Source: an uncultured Eubacteriales bacterium
Lineage (GTDB): Bacteria > Bacillota > Clostridia > Oscillospirales > Acutalibacteraceae
Direction of reading: 5' to 3'
DNA length: 64,000 nucleotides
Assembly: GCA_934552855.1 (NCBI GenBank)
Contig: CAKTEU010000006.1
Location: 1 to 64,000, forward strand
Shown: one piece after another, positions 49,168 to 57,078 of the stretch
Layout: every line of letters starts with the position of its first letter
Position numbering within the stretch: the stretch's first letter is position 1
Program-made: the position numbers and the translations under genes
The notes under the pieces: generated by a model
Told to the model about the DNA's origin: nothing
The model's input: only the letters and a program-made list of their open reading frames with translations
Database searches by the model: none

Positions 49168-50688
49168 ATGAAGAAGATTTTGAAATGCATTCTTGCTTTC
49201 GTTTTGGTAATCGTTTCGGTTTGCACTGCGATTACTCCGGCTTTTGCCGCCGCAAGTGTGAATGACCTTCCCATTGTTTATGTTGCAGGTAAGAATACAT
49301 ATATCTACAATAAGGACGGAAAGAGGATTTATCCGACAGGTGACCTCAGCAAAGCGATTGAAGCAAAAAAGAACGACCTTTTAAGCGCGTGGGCAGAAAG
49401 CCTTTTTATAAAAAACGACTGGACGCCGCTCAGCGACGCAATTTATGACCTTGTTTTTGAACAGTATAAGGAGTTCACTCCGAGTGACGACGGAACAATC
49501 ACAAACGGAACGGCAATCAAGCCTATTAATGCGCCGAAAGTCAAAAAGGCGAATTTTCAGCTTGAAGATTATGTTTTCACTTATGATTCACGCATTGATC
49601 CTTATGAAAACGCTGCAAATTTGAACGATTATATCAATGCCGTTCTTGCCGCAACGGGAAAGAAAAAAGTTCAGCTTATCGGCCGCTGCCTCGGTTCAAC
49701 GATTATTGCAGCCTATCTCACCGTTTACGGCTGCAGCAAAGTTGAAACAACAATTCTTTATGCTCCATCGTCTCAGGGTGTTATTCCGCTGAGCGCATTC
49801 TTCACCGGAGACATTCAGTTTGATAAAGATGCGATTTATAAATATGTGGACAACAATATGCTTGATGAATCTTCAGATTTTGTCAAAATGATTCTTCGCC
49901 TTTTGAAGGCGATGTATGCTTTCAATTGGGGCGTTAACAGCGTTGAAAGCGCATACCGTGATATTGCAAGAACTCTTTATCCCAGAATCGTTCTCACCAT
50001 ATACGGAAAATGCCCCGGCTTTTGGACGATGGTCAGAGATGAGTACTATGAAGACGCAAAGCGTGTTGTTTTCGGAAACAACACAGCGCAGTATTCAAAA
50101 CTTATAAAAAAGATTGACAAATATCATTATAATGTTTTCAACAAGTTTGAAAGCACAATCAAAAATTGCCAGAAAAAGGGCATGAAGTTTGCAATCATTA
50201 CAAAGTATAATACGCCGATGGCTCCGCTTTTCGGAAATTGCACAAAGCAGGCGGATAACCTTGTTGAGCTTGAGGCCGCATCCTTCGGTGCAACCTGTGC
50301 GGATAACGGAAAAACTCTCAGCACTGCATATATTCTTAAACAGGAAGTTGCCGGAGAAGGAAAGTATCTCTCTCCCGACCTTGTTATTGACGCTTCAACC
50401 TGCAAGTTCCCCGACCAAACATGGTTCATCAAAGACCTTGCGCATGAGGGACTGCCCAATTCGGTCAACGAGCTTATACTTGAAATTTTCAAATCAAAAG
50501 AGCAGTATACCGTAAACAGCAGCGAAAGATTCCCGCAGTTCCTTCAGTATGAAAGTGACAGCAATATTCTTACCGAAGTTACGCTTGAAGGCCTTCCGAC
50601 CGACAGAAACGATTCTTTCCTCAGAAAACTTGCAAACGCTTTTAACAGCATTTTTGCCCTCCTCAAGCTGCTTTTCAAAATCAGATAA
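49168..50688 (+). CDS. secreted alpha/beta-hydrolase-fold paralogue with Cys at the nucleophile position
   Basis: The 506-residue product has a signal peptide (MKKILKCILAFVLVIVSVCT...AFA). It aligns along most of its length with the protein at 3395-5218. Shared blocks are AVLAATGKKKVQLIGRCLGS, then YLSPDLVIDASTCKFPDQTW, LAHEGLP (candidate catalytic His) and SSERFPQF. At the nucleophile elbow the Ser of the paralogue is Cys174 here (G-R-C-L-G). Cys nucleophiles occur in PHA synthases and dienelactone hydrolases, so activity is possible, but loss of ordinary esterase function is also possible. It is exported, so it cannot act on carrier-bound intermediates inside the cell. GGAGG precedes the ATG. 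Confidence 0.65.
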   Translation: MKKILKCILAFVLVIVSVCTAITPAFAAASVNDLPIVYVAGKNTYIYNKDGKRIYPTGDLSKAIEAKKNDLLSAWAESLFIKNDWTPLSDAIYDLVFEQYKEFTPSDDGTITNGTAIKPINAPKVKKANFQLEDYVFTYDSRIDPYENAANLNDYINAVLAATGKKKVQLIGRCLGSTIIAAYLTVYGCSKVETTILYAPSSQGVIPLSAFFTGDIQFDKDAIYKYVDNNMLDESSDFVKMILRLLKAMYAFNWGVNSVESAYRDIARTLYPRIVLTIYGKCPGFWTMVRDEYYEDAKRVVFGNNTAQYSKLIKKIDKYHYNVFNKFESTIKNCQKKGMKFAIITKYNTPMAPLFGNCTKQADNLVELEAASFGATCADNGKTLSTAYILKQEVAGEGKYLSPDLVIDASTCKFPDQTWFIKDLAHEGLPNSVNELILEIFKSKEQYTVNSSERFPQFLQYESDSNILTEVTLEGLPTDRNDSFLRKLANAFNSIFALLKLLFKIR

Positions 50689-50705
50689 ACATTAAAAAAG
50701 CCTTT

Positions 50706-50741
50706 GGCGGCACATCCGGAACCGGGTGTGCCGCCTTTTTT
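50706..50741 (+). terminator. terminator of the Cys-type hydrolase gene
   Basis: The perfect 9-pair stem GGCGGCACA...TGTGCCGCC is followed by TTTTTTT. Confidence 0.9.
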
Positions 50742-50784
50742 CGTCAGGAGGAAATCAAAAAGGGTTCAGTGCAAGTTTCTTCGG

Positions 50785-50943
50785 TCAGCAGCCGCATCCG
50801 CAGTTGTTGTTCGAATAAGTGTTTTCGCAGCCGCAACCGCAGCCGTTGTTGTTTGCAAAAAGGGTATCGCCGAAGCAGGAGAGTACAAGGAGAAGAATGA
50901 TCCAAGAGCAGCTGTTTCCGCCGAACAAATTGTTACAAGCCAT
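50785..50943 (-). CDS. small Cys/Gly/Asn-rich membrane peptide (52 residues)
   Basis: The sequence runs from MACNNLFGGNSC through a membrane-spanning stretch (WIILLLVLSCFG) to a tail with NNNGCGCGCENTYSNNNCGC. It contains ten Cys. GGAGGT lies 8 bases upstream of the ATG at 50943. Small Cys/Gly-rich peptides with a hydrophobic core occur in clostridial genomes and some are spore-coat or spore-envelope components; that role is a guess. No RiPP-modifying enzyme is nearby. Confidence 0.7.
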   Translation of the reverse strand: MACNNLFGGNSCSWIILLLVLSCFGDTLFANNNGCGCGCENTYSNNNCGCGC

Positions 50944-51122
50944 TGTCTGACCTCCTTTCAAAAGGACGAAGCGGCCGTTTTTTTCTTTCGGTCTTTCGCC
51001 CTGCTTTCATCATCATTATACGTTTTTGCTCAAAAGGTGTTACCGGTTATCTTTTGCCTGAATAGCAAAAGCAAAGAAAGCATAGAATAATTTTATCTTT
51101 ATTTTGAAAAGGGCAGTGCATT

Positions 51123-51305
51123 ATGAAAAAGAACGAGCGGGAACTTTTGAACGAGAAGCTTTTTTCCTTTGAAACGGCCGAAGAATTTTTTCCTTTTAAA
51201 AGGTCAAAGTCTTTTTCAAAGGCTCATTTTGACCGTTTTGAGTCAAAGGTCAAAAAAAGTCAAAAAATTTTTAAAAGTGAGAAAACAAGAGAAAACAAGA
51301 GATAA
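51123..51305 (+). CDS. possible small basic protein upstream of ctsR
   Basis: A 60-residue frame (MKKNERELLNEKLFSFETAE...) with many Lys, Phe and Ser. A weak AAGGGC lies 6 bases upstream. Its 3' part overlaps a perfect CtsR box at 51248, so the frame may be spurious, or translation may pass through an operator. No family recognised. Confidence 0.3.
   Translation: MKKNERELLNEKLFSFETAEEFFPFKRSKSFSKAHFDRFESKVKKSQKIFKSEKTRENKR
51248..51264 (+). promoter_or_regulatory. CtsR box 1
   Basis: GGTCAAA-AAA-AGTCAAA is a full match to the CtsR heptad direct repeat. It lies about 110 bases upstream of the ctsR promoter. Confidence 0.7.
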
Positions 51306-51333
51306 TTTCAAAAATCAGCGAAAATCAAAATAT

Positions 51334-51407
51334 ATTAACCTTTTTTGACCTTTGCAAAAAGATTAAAAGTGCATATAATGTACATCAGAAAGTCAAAGAA
51401 AGTCAAA
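51334..51407 (+). promoter_or_regulatory. ctsR operon promoter with two CtsR boxes
   Basis: The promoter is TTGCAA (51352-51357), 16-base spacer, TATAAT (51374-51379). A perfect CtsR box AGTCAAA-GAA-AGTCAAA (51391-51407) sits just past the expected start. A reverse-oriented box with one degenerate half (TTTGACC at 51344-51350) abuts the -35. This predicts autorepression by CtsR, relieved by heat. Confidence 0.85.
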
Positions 51408-51428
51408 GTCAAAGAAGGTGTTCATCAA

Positions 51429-51881
51429 ATGAATCTCACAAATGTAATTGCCCAAATGATTTCCGATATGCTTGACGGAAAGGACGAGGTTGAAATTCAG
51501 CGCAACACGTTTGCGCAAAGCGTTGGATGTGTTCCAAGCCAGATAAATTATGTAATTTCTTCCCGTTTCACTCCCGAACGAGGATATATTGTTGAAAGCA
51601 GAAGGGGCGGCGGCGGATTCATAAAAATTGCAAAGGTCAACTGCACCGGAGAAACTCTCCTTATGCACGTTGTCAACTCCGTCGGCGATTCGATTGACGA
51701 AGGAACCGTCAGAGGACATCTTGTGAATCTTGTCTATAGAGGTATGCTTTCAAAAAGAGATGCAAAACTTATACTTTCCGCAGTGAACGATACAGCGCTC
51801 AAATGCGTTGATGCTTCGCAGAAAGATAAAGTTCGAGCATCAATATTCAAACAATTGCTCATTACGATTTTGAATAACTGA
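51429..51881 (+). CDS. ctsR: transcriptional repressor of class III heat-shock genes
   Basis: CtsR binds tandem GGTCAAA heptads and represses clp genes. Heat inactivates it through its glycine-rich wing, and McsB/ClpCP handle its phosphorylation and degradation. The 150-residue protein shows the DNA-binding block CVPSQINYVISSRFTPERGY and the thermosensing wing ESRRGGGGFIKI. The C-terminal dimerisation part contains YRGMLSKRDAKL. AAGGTG precedes the ATG at 51429. It is first in the operon with mcsA 15 bases downstream. Confidence 0.95.
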   Translation: MNLTNVIAQMISDMLDGKDEVEIQRNTFAQSVGCVPSQINYVISSRFTPERGYIVESRRGGGGFIKIAKVNCTGETLLMHVVNSVGDSIDEGTVRGHLVNLVYRGMLSKRDAKLILSAVNDTALKCVDASQKDKVRASIFKQLLITILNN

Positions 51882-51896
51882 CTGGAGGAATGATTT

Positions 51897-52424
51897 ATGT
51901 TATGTCAGAACTGCTCAAAAAGAGAAGCAACAACTCATATTAAAAGGGTCGTCAACGGCGAAGCAACCGAAAGCCACCTTTGCGAAGAATGCGCAAGAAA
52001 GCTTGGTTACAACGACTTTTTCGACGATTTTTCATTAAGTATCCCGAACATTTTTTCATCGTTTTTCAACGACAGCGCTTTTGCCATTGCTTCGGCAAAA
52101 ACCGACCGATGCGAAAAATGCTCAAGCACCTTTGACGATATTATCCGCACCGGAATGGTGGGCTGTGCAGATTGCTATGAAAAGTTTTATGACCGCCTTC
52201 TTCCGTCAATACAGCGTATTCACGGAAAAACAAAGCACGTAGGCCGTGTTCCGTATATTGAAGTTCCCGATGAAAAGGAAGCAAAAGAAGAAAAGACGGA
52301 ACTTTCAGCCGAAGAAAAAATTGAAAAGCTTCAGGCCGAAATGCAAAAAGCAATTGAAAGCCAAAACTTTGAACAAGCTGCCGTAATCAGAGACGAGATA
52401 AAAGAGCTGAAGGGAGAAAAGTAA
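51897..52424 (+). CDS. mcsA: protein-arginine kinase activator McsA
   Basis: The 175-residue product has zinc-binding Cys pairs at the N-terminus (LCQNCSKREA and HLCEECARKL) and in the middle (RCEKCSSTF and GCADCYEKF). A UVR motif follows at the C-terminus (KIEKLQAEMQKAIESQNFEQ). McsA activates the arginine kinase McsB and links it to ClpC. mcsB starts 2 bases after the stop. TGGAGG precedes the ATG. Confidence 0.95.
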   Translation: MLCQNCSKREATTHIKRVVNGEATESHLCEECARKLGYNDFFDDFSLSIPNIFSSFFNDSAFAIASAKTDRCEKCSSTFDDIIRTGMVGCADCYEKFYDRLLPSIQRIHGKTKHVGRVPYIEVPDEKEAKEEKTELSAEEKIEKLQAEMQKAIESQNFEQAAVIRDEIKELKGEK

Positions 52425-52426
52425 AA

Positions 52427-53437
52427 ATGAAGTGGTACTCAAAGGAAGGCAAAAACTCAGACGTTGTTCTCAGCACAAGAATAAGATTTGCACGCAATCT
52501 CAAAGATTATCCTTTTCCGTCACGCCTCAGTACGGCGGAAAAAGAAAAGGTTAACGAGATTCTCAAAGATATTTTCCTTGCCGCAGACGGCGGCGAAAAT
52601 CTCGATTATTTCGAGATGTCCTCGCTTTCAAAGGTGAAGGCTGTTTCGCTTGCGGAAAAGCATCTCATCAGCCCGGAGTTTGCTTTTGACACGAGCGGAA
52701 GGGCACTGCTCCTTTCAAAAGATGAAGAAGTGAGCATTATGCTTTGCGAAGAGGACCACGCACGAATTCAGGTCATTCTGCCCGGCCTTGACCTTGAAAA
52801 TGCATATGAAAAAGCTTTGAAGTTTGACAAGGCTCTTGAAGAAAAGGCGGCAATAGCTTTTGATGAAAGGCTCGGTTATCTCACCCAATGTCCGACTAAC
52901 CTCGGAACGGGTATGAGAGCTTCCGTCATGCTTCATCTTCCGGCTCTTTCAAAAACAAAAATGGTTCCCCGCCTTGCCGCAACGGTTGCAAAACTCGGTT
53001 TAACCCTTCGGGGCGCATACGGCGAGGGCAACCGCACAACGGGTGACCTTTTTCAACTCAGCAATCAAGTTACGCTCGGAATTTCGGAGCAGGCTGCCGT
53101 TCAAAACCTTAATGCAATTGCACTTCAGATTGCCGAACAGGAAAAGAACGCACGCAGCTCGCTTTTGAAAGACGACGCTTTTATTGACCGAATCTGGCGT
53201 GCATACGGAATACTCAAAAGCGCACACATGATTAGCTTTGACGAATTTACCGATCTTCTTTCTTACGTTCGCCTCGGTGCGGCGCAAGGCTTGGTTGAAA
53301 TTCCGCTTGAAACGCTGAGCACGCTGCTTTCCGAAATGCAGCCGGCAACGATCAATGCGGAAAACGAAAAGGATTTTTCTCCCCGTGAGCGAGACGTTTT
53401 CAGAGCAACAAAGGTCAAGGAAGCATTAAAAGATTAA
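52427..53437 (+). CDS. mcsB: protein-arginine kinase McsB
   Basis: This 336-residue kinase of the phosphagen-kinase fold marks proteins with phospho-arginine for degradation by ClpCP. Typical blocks are VVLSTRIRFARNLKDYPFP, the catalytic region LGYLTQCPTNLGTGMRASVM and the nucleotide-binding stretch RGAYGEGNRTTGDLFQLSNQ. AAGGGAG overlaps the end of mcsA. A MITE-like repeat begins 11 bases after its stop. Confidence 0.95.
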   Translation: MKWYSKEGKNSDVVLSTRIRFARNLKDYPFPSRLSTAEKEKVNEILKDIFLAADGGENLDYFEMSSLSKVKAVSLAEKHLISPEFAFDTSGRALLLSKDEEVSIMLCEEDHARIQVILPGLDLENAYEKALKFDKALEEKAAIAFDERLGYLTQCPTNLGTGMRASVMLHLPALSKTKMVPRLAATVAKLGLTLRGAYGEGNRTTGDLFQLSNQVTLGISEQAAVQNLNAIALQIAEQEKNARSSLLKDDAFIDRIWRAYGILKSAHMISFDEFTDLLSYVRLGAAQGLVEIPLETLSTLLSEMQPATINAENEKDFSPRERDVFRATKVKEALKD

Positions 53438-53448
53438 AATAATCGGTC

Positions 53449-53669
53449 GGGGCTGTCGGATTTAGATGCAGAAAGCGTTTTCTTTACCCCGAAGCTGTAT
53501 ATAGATACTGCGAGCGGGTAAAAAAACGCTTAAAAGAGTAAAAATAATTCCTATTGGATTTAAAAATAAAGCTGTAATTCACGGTATACTTTCTTTTTGA
53601 CGGCATCCGTAAATTATATTTTTAATTTTGACTTTTTACTCTTTGCTCTGCGCTAAATGCGACAGTCCC
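53449..53669 (-). repeat. MITE-like 221-bp repeat, copy 3, inside the ctsR operon
   Basis: The complete element, GGGGCTGTCGGATTTAGATG to GCTAAATGCGACAGTCCC, lies between mcsB and clpC. It matches copy 2 at all but about two positions and has the same length. Its inverted ends and internal hairpin arms could form a long stem-loop in the operon mRNA. GTC flanks both sides and may be a short target duplication. Confidence 0.88.
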
Positions 53670-53718
53670 GTCTGTTAAAAATATAAAAGAACACACATAC
53701 GAACAGGAGTTGACTATT

Positions 53719-56187
53719 ATGTATAAATTCACAGGATTCACCGAAAAAGCGAACAGGGCGCTCAACTCAGCCATTGAAGTCGCAGAAAATCTCGGCCACA
53801 CATATATCGGAAGTGAGCACCTTCTCATGGGTCTTGTCCGTGAGGATAACGGAGCGGCAACAACGCTGCTTCTTTCAAAGGGCGTAACTTCGCAAAAAGT
53901 TGAAGAACTCATCAGAAGCACAGTAGGTGTCGGAATCCCGACCGTCCTTACTCCCGATGATTTTACCCCAAGATGCAAGCACATTATTGAACTTTCCGTT
54001 TCGCTTGCAAGAAGTGAAAATGCAGGCTATGTCGGAACGGAACACCTTCTCGGCGCAATACTCAGAGAAGGCGACGGCTGTGCGGCGTTCATACTCACTC
54101 AGCTTGGCGTTTCTCTGCCGCTTTTGCTTGACGAGCTTTCAAGCGGAGGAGACAGCCGCTCTCCGTTTTCGCAAAGCGGTCGTTCCGGTTCAAAGCAAAA
54201 CGGAAAATCTTCAACGCCGAACCTTGACAAGTACGGTCAGGATTTGACAAAAAAGGCTCAAAATTCCGAAATTGATCCGGTCATCGGCCGTGAAAAGGAG
54301 ATTGAAAGGGTCATTCAGATTCTTTCAAGGCGAACAAAAAACAATCCTTGTCTTATCGGTGAGCCGGGCGTAGGTAAAACCGCAATTGCAGAAGGTCTTG
54401 CGCTTAAAATCGCCGAAGGCGAAGTTCCGGACCTTCTCAAAAACAAGCGTATTGTTTCGCTTGATCTCACCGGAATGGTTGCCGGAACAAAATACAGGGG
54501 CGATTTTGAAGAAAGAATCAAAAGCTGTATTGACGAAGTAACCAAGGCAAAAGACGTTATCCTCTTCATTGATGAGGTTCACAATCTTATCGGCACAGGC
54601 TCTGCCGAAGGCGCAGTTGATGCGGCGAATATCCTCAAGCCGTCTCTTGCAAGGGGCGAACTTCAGGTAATCGGTGCAACAACCATTGAAGAATACCGCA
54701 AATATATTGAAAAGGACAGCGCACTTGAAAGACGTTTTCAGCCGGTAAAAGTCGGCGAACCGAGCGAAGAAGAAGCCGTTCAGATTTTGAAAGGTCTTCG
54801 CAACAAGTATGAAGCGCACCACAAGGTAAAAATCACGGATGACGCAATCGTTGCCGCCGTAAAAATGTCTTCAAGATATATCACCGACCGTTACCTTCCA
54901 GACAAGGCGATTGACCTTATCGATGAAGCAGCTTCAAAGGTAAGACTTCGTGCTTTTTCGGCACCGCCGGAGGTTAAAAAGATTGAGGACGAAATTAAGC
55001 AGACCAACGAAGAAAAGGCCGCCGCAGTCAATTCACAGGACTTTGAGGCTGCCGCAAGACTTCGTGACAAGGAGAAAGAGCTTCGCTCAAAGCTTGCCGC
55101 TTCAAAAACCAATTGGAAAGAAGAAACGTCAAGAGTTGGCGGAGAAGTTACTCCGAGTGAGGTTGCTCAAATTGTTTCCGGCTGGACAGGTATCCCCGTA
55201 ACCGAACTTACGAGGGAGGAAAGTCAGCGACTTCTTGAAATGGAGTCGATTCTTCACAAGAGAATCGTCGGTCAGGACAAGGCGGTTTCCGCTGTTGCAA
55301 GGGCAATCAGACGTGGCAGAAGCGGACTCAAAGACCCGAAAAGGCCGCTCGGTTCGTTCATCTTCCTCGGACCTACCGGTGTCGGCAAAACCGAACTTTG
55401 CAAAGCACTCGGTGCGGCAATGTTCGGCGATGAAAACGCCGTAATCAGATTCGATATGTCGGAGTTCATGGAAAAACACACGACCTCACGTCTTGTCGGT
55501 TCCCCTCCGGGATATGTCGGATATGAAGAAGGCGGCGAGCTTACCGAAAAGGTTAGAAGAAAGCCGTACAGCGTTGTTCTTTTCGATGAGATTGAAAAGG
55601 CACACCCGGACGTTTTCAATATGCTTCTTCAAATTCTTGATGACGGCGTTCTCACCGATTCGCAGGGCAGACACGTTGACTTCAAGAACACCGTAATCAT
55701 CATGACCTCGAACATCGGCGCAAAGCTGATTGCGGGCGAGGGCAAGGAGATCGGCTTCAAGAATGCGAGCGAGGACAACGGAGTGCTTGACGACACAAGA
55801 ATTCATGACGCAGTCATGGGTGAACTCAAAAAGGCGTTCAGACCGGAGTTCCTCAACCGTGTTGACGAAATCATCGTATTCAATCAGCTCACGAAAGATG
55901 AAATCCATGAAATCGCTTCCCGTATGCTCGTTAAGACAAGCGAAAGACTTCATGCAATGGAAATTGAAATGACCTTCTCGCCGGAGGTTGTCACAATGGT
56001 TTCAGACGCAGGCTTTGACCCGGTTTACGGCGCAAGACCCCTTCGCCGTGCAATTCAAAGCAAGGTTGAAGACAAGCTTTCAGAACAGATTCTTGACGGA
56101 ACCGTTTTGCCGAAGCACAAGTACGAATGTGTTCTTGAAAACGGCGAAGTGAAGTTTAAGGAAAGCGAAGAAGCAAAGGCGGAATGA
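53719..56187 (+). CDS. clpC: ATP-dependent Clp protease ATPase subunit ClpC
   Basis: ClpC is the Hsp100 unfoldase that feeds ClpP and uses McsB-tagged substrates and adaptors. The 822-residue protein has an N-terminal double Clp-N repeat (FTEKANRALNSA, then ARSENAGYVGTEHLL). The first AAA+ domain follows with GEPGVGKTA, then a UVR-type middle domain (SQDFEAAARLRDKEKEL) and the second AAA+ domain with GPTGVGKTE. Its end region is typical of ClpC (DPVYGARPLRRAIQ). AGGAG lies 9 bases before the ATG at 53719. It is separated from mcsB by a MITE. I see no CtsR box or strong promoter in the remaining 49-base leader, so expression probably depends on read-through or on the element. Confidence 0.96.
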   Translation: MYKFTGFTEKANRALNSAIEVAENLGHTYIGSEHLLMGLVREDNGAATTLLLSKGVTSQKVEELIRSTVGVGIPTVLTPDDFTPRCKHIIELSVSLARSENAGYVGTEHLLGAILREGDGCAAFILTQLGVSLPLLLDELSSGGDSRSPFSQSGRSGSKQNGKSSTPNLDKYGQDLTKKAQNSEIDPVIGREKEIERVIQILSRRTKNNPCLIGEPGVGKTAIAEGLALKIAEGEVPDLLKNKRIVSLDLTGMVAGTKYRGDFEERIKSCIDEVTKAKDVILFIDEVHNLIGTGSAEGAVDAANILKPSLARGELQVIGATTIEEYRKYIEKDSALERRFQPVKVGEPSEEEAVQILKGLRNKYEAHHKVKITDDAIVAAVKMSSRYITDRYLPDKAIDLIDEAASKVRLRAFSAPPEVKKIEDEIKQTNEEKAAAVNSQDFEAAARLRDKEKELRSKLAASKTNWKEETSRVGGEVTPSEVAQIVSGWTGIPVTELTREESQRLLEMESILHKRIVGQDKAVSAVARAIRRGRSGLKDPKRPLGSFIFLGPTGVGKTELCKALGAAMFGDENAVIRFDMSEFMEKHTTSRLVGSPPGYVGYEEGGELTEKVRRKPYSVVLFDEIEKAHPDVFNMLLQILDDGVLTDSQGRHVDFKNTVIIMTSNIGAKLIAGEGKEIGFKNASEDNGVLDDTRIHDAVMGELKKAFRPEFLNRVDEIIVFNQLTKDEIHEIASRMLVKTSERLHAMEIEMTFSPEVVTMVSDAGFDPVYGARPLRRAIQSKVEDKLSEQILDGTVLPKHKYECVLENGEVKFKESEEAKAE

Positions 56188-56196
56188 TGAAAACAG

Positions 56197-56232
56197 AACA
56201 GCCGGACGTGAAATGCGCCCGGCTGTTTTTTG
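56197..56232 (+). terminator. terminator of the ctsR-clpC operon
   Basis: Stem AACAGCCGG...CCGGCTGTT followed by TTTTG. Confidence 0.88.
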
Positions 56233-56388
56233 TTATCTTCGGTTTTTATAGTAATCACAGTTTTCATAGTCGTATGTATCACATACATATTTGTATTTTT
56301 CTTCTGAGATTTTGTTCCAGATGATTTTACAATACGGTTCAATGCAATACCACGCACCTTTATCCTCAAAATACGGACACTTTGCCAT
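56233..56388 (-). CDS. small Cys-containing protein (51 residues)
   Basis: MAKCPYFEDKGAWYCIEPYC is followed by KIIWNKISEEKYKYVCDTYD and YENCDYYKNRR. The five Cys spacings (CPYF, WYC, YCK, VCDT, NCDYY) suggest a small zinc or iron-sulphur fold. AAAGGAG lies 9 bases upstream of the ATG at 56388. I do not recognise the family. It lies downstream of the 169-residue gene on the same strand and may be co-transcribed with it. Confidence 0.65.
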   Translation of the reverse strand: MAKCPYFEDKGAWYCIEPYCKIIWNKISEEKYKYVCDTYDYENCDYYKNRR

Positions 56389-56429
56389 GTTTGTTTTCTC
56401 CTTTCTTTTTAGTTTTTTTTCTTTAGATA

Positions 56430-56939
56430 TTATTGGTGAATCGCTGTAAGGAATGTTTCACATTCTTCGCAGTTTTTTGTTTTTCCGCACCAAGTCCATT
56501 TGGTATAAGTAAGAGGTTCTTTTGTAACACTGCAAACGTGTATATCATTAGAGTTAAGTTCACCGCATCCGGCACAAATGAGATCTCTGTATTCAAAAAC
56601 ATACAGACCTTTGTCGCTGTACTTTTTACGCAATTCTTTTACGCGCTGTTTGTACTCTTTGCTGTTAAAATCAAGATCAAAATAGCGGTAACAGCCGATT
56701 CCTATTAAGTTCAGTATACCTAAACCGACACAGACAAACCAATAGGTAATAACCTTGCTGTTACTTGAAATCATCATAAACAAAACAACGGTTAAAATGG
56801 TATAGACCAACTGCATGATTATTAATATCTTCTTTAATAAGGGATAGACTCTGATTTTGTTAAGCTCATTTAAGTATTCGCGATACAGCGGATTGTTGAC
56901 ACATTCACGATAGTACTGAATTCGGGTAGACATTTCCAT
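56430..56939 (-). CDS. two-helix membrane protein with Cys-rich C-terminus, XRE-controlled
   Basis: The 169-residue product has two membrane helices (about residues 38-58 and 65-85). A cytosolic-type charged region follows (KEYKQRVKELRKKYSDKG). The C-terminal domain carries paired Cys (ICAGCGEL, HVCSVTKE, TWCGKTKNCEECETF) that look zinc-binding. Function unknown. GGAG lies 10 bases before the ATG at 56939; in-frame upstream Met codons lack a site. The promoter is bracketed by two copies of the palindrome that also precedes the divergent XRE regulator gene, so that protein probably represses it. Confidence 0.65.
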   Translation of the reverse strand: MEMSTRIQYYRECVNNPLYREYLNELNKIRVYPLLKKILIIMQLVYTILTVVLFMMISSNSKVITYWFVCVGLGILNLIGIGCYRYFDLDFNSKEYKQRVKELRKKYSDKGLYVFEYRDLICAGCGELNSNDIHVCSVTKEPLTYTKWTWCGKTKNCEECETFLTAIHQ

Positions 56940-56966
56940 AGTTTTTTCGCTCCGTTTCATATTATT

Positions 56967-57022
56967 AATTCATTTGAGTTAATAATATCACAAGAAAAAT
57001 CAAAAGTCAACTCATTTGAGTT
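56967..57022 (-). promoter_or_regulatory. repressor-controlled promoter between the membrane protein and xre genes
   Basis: The minus-strand promoter TTGACT (57010-57005), 17-base spacer, TATTAT (56987-56982) is flanked by two 14-bp palindromes: AACTCATTTGAGTT (57009-57022, perfect, overlapping the -35) and AATTCATTTGAGTT (56967-56980, one mismatch, just past the -10). Their centres are 42 bases apart, four helical turns. Confidence 0.8.
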
Positions 57023-57078
57023 AAGTTTTTTATCTCTTTTCGGTTATCCTTGTATTAATAAAACCGAGGAGTGAGAAA

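Noticed and set aside
50785..50943. Cys-rich peptide as a ribosomally made, modified peptide precursor
   Set aside because: No radical SAM, lanthionine or cyclodehydratase enzyme is nearby, and the hydrophobic core looks like a membrane helix rather than a leader.
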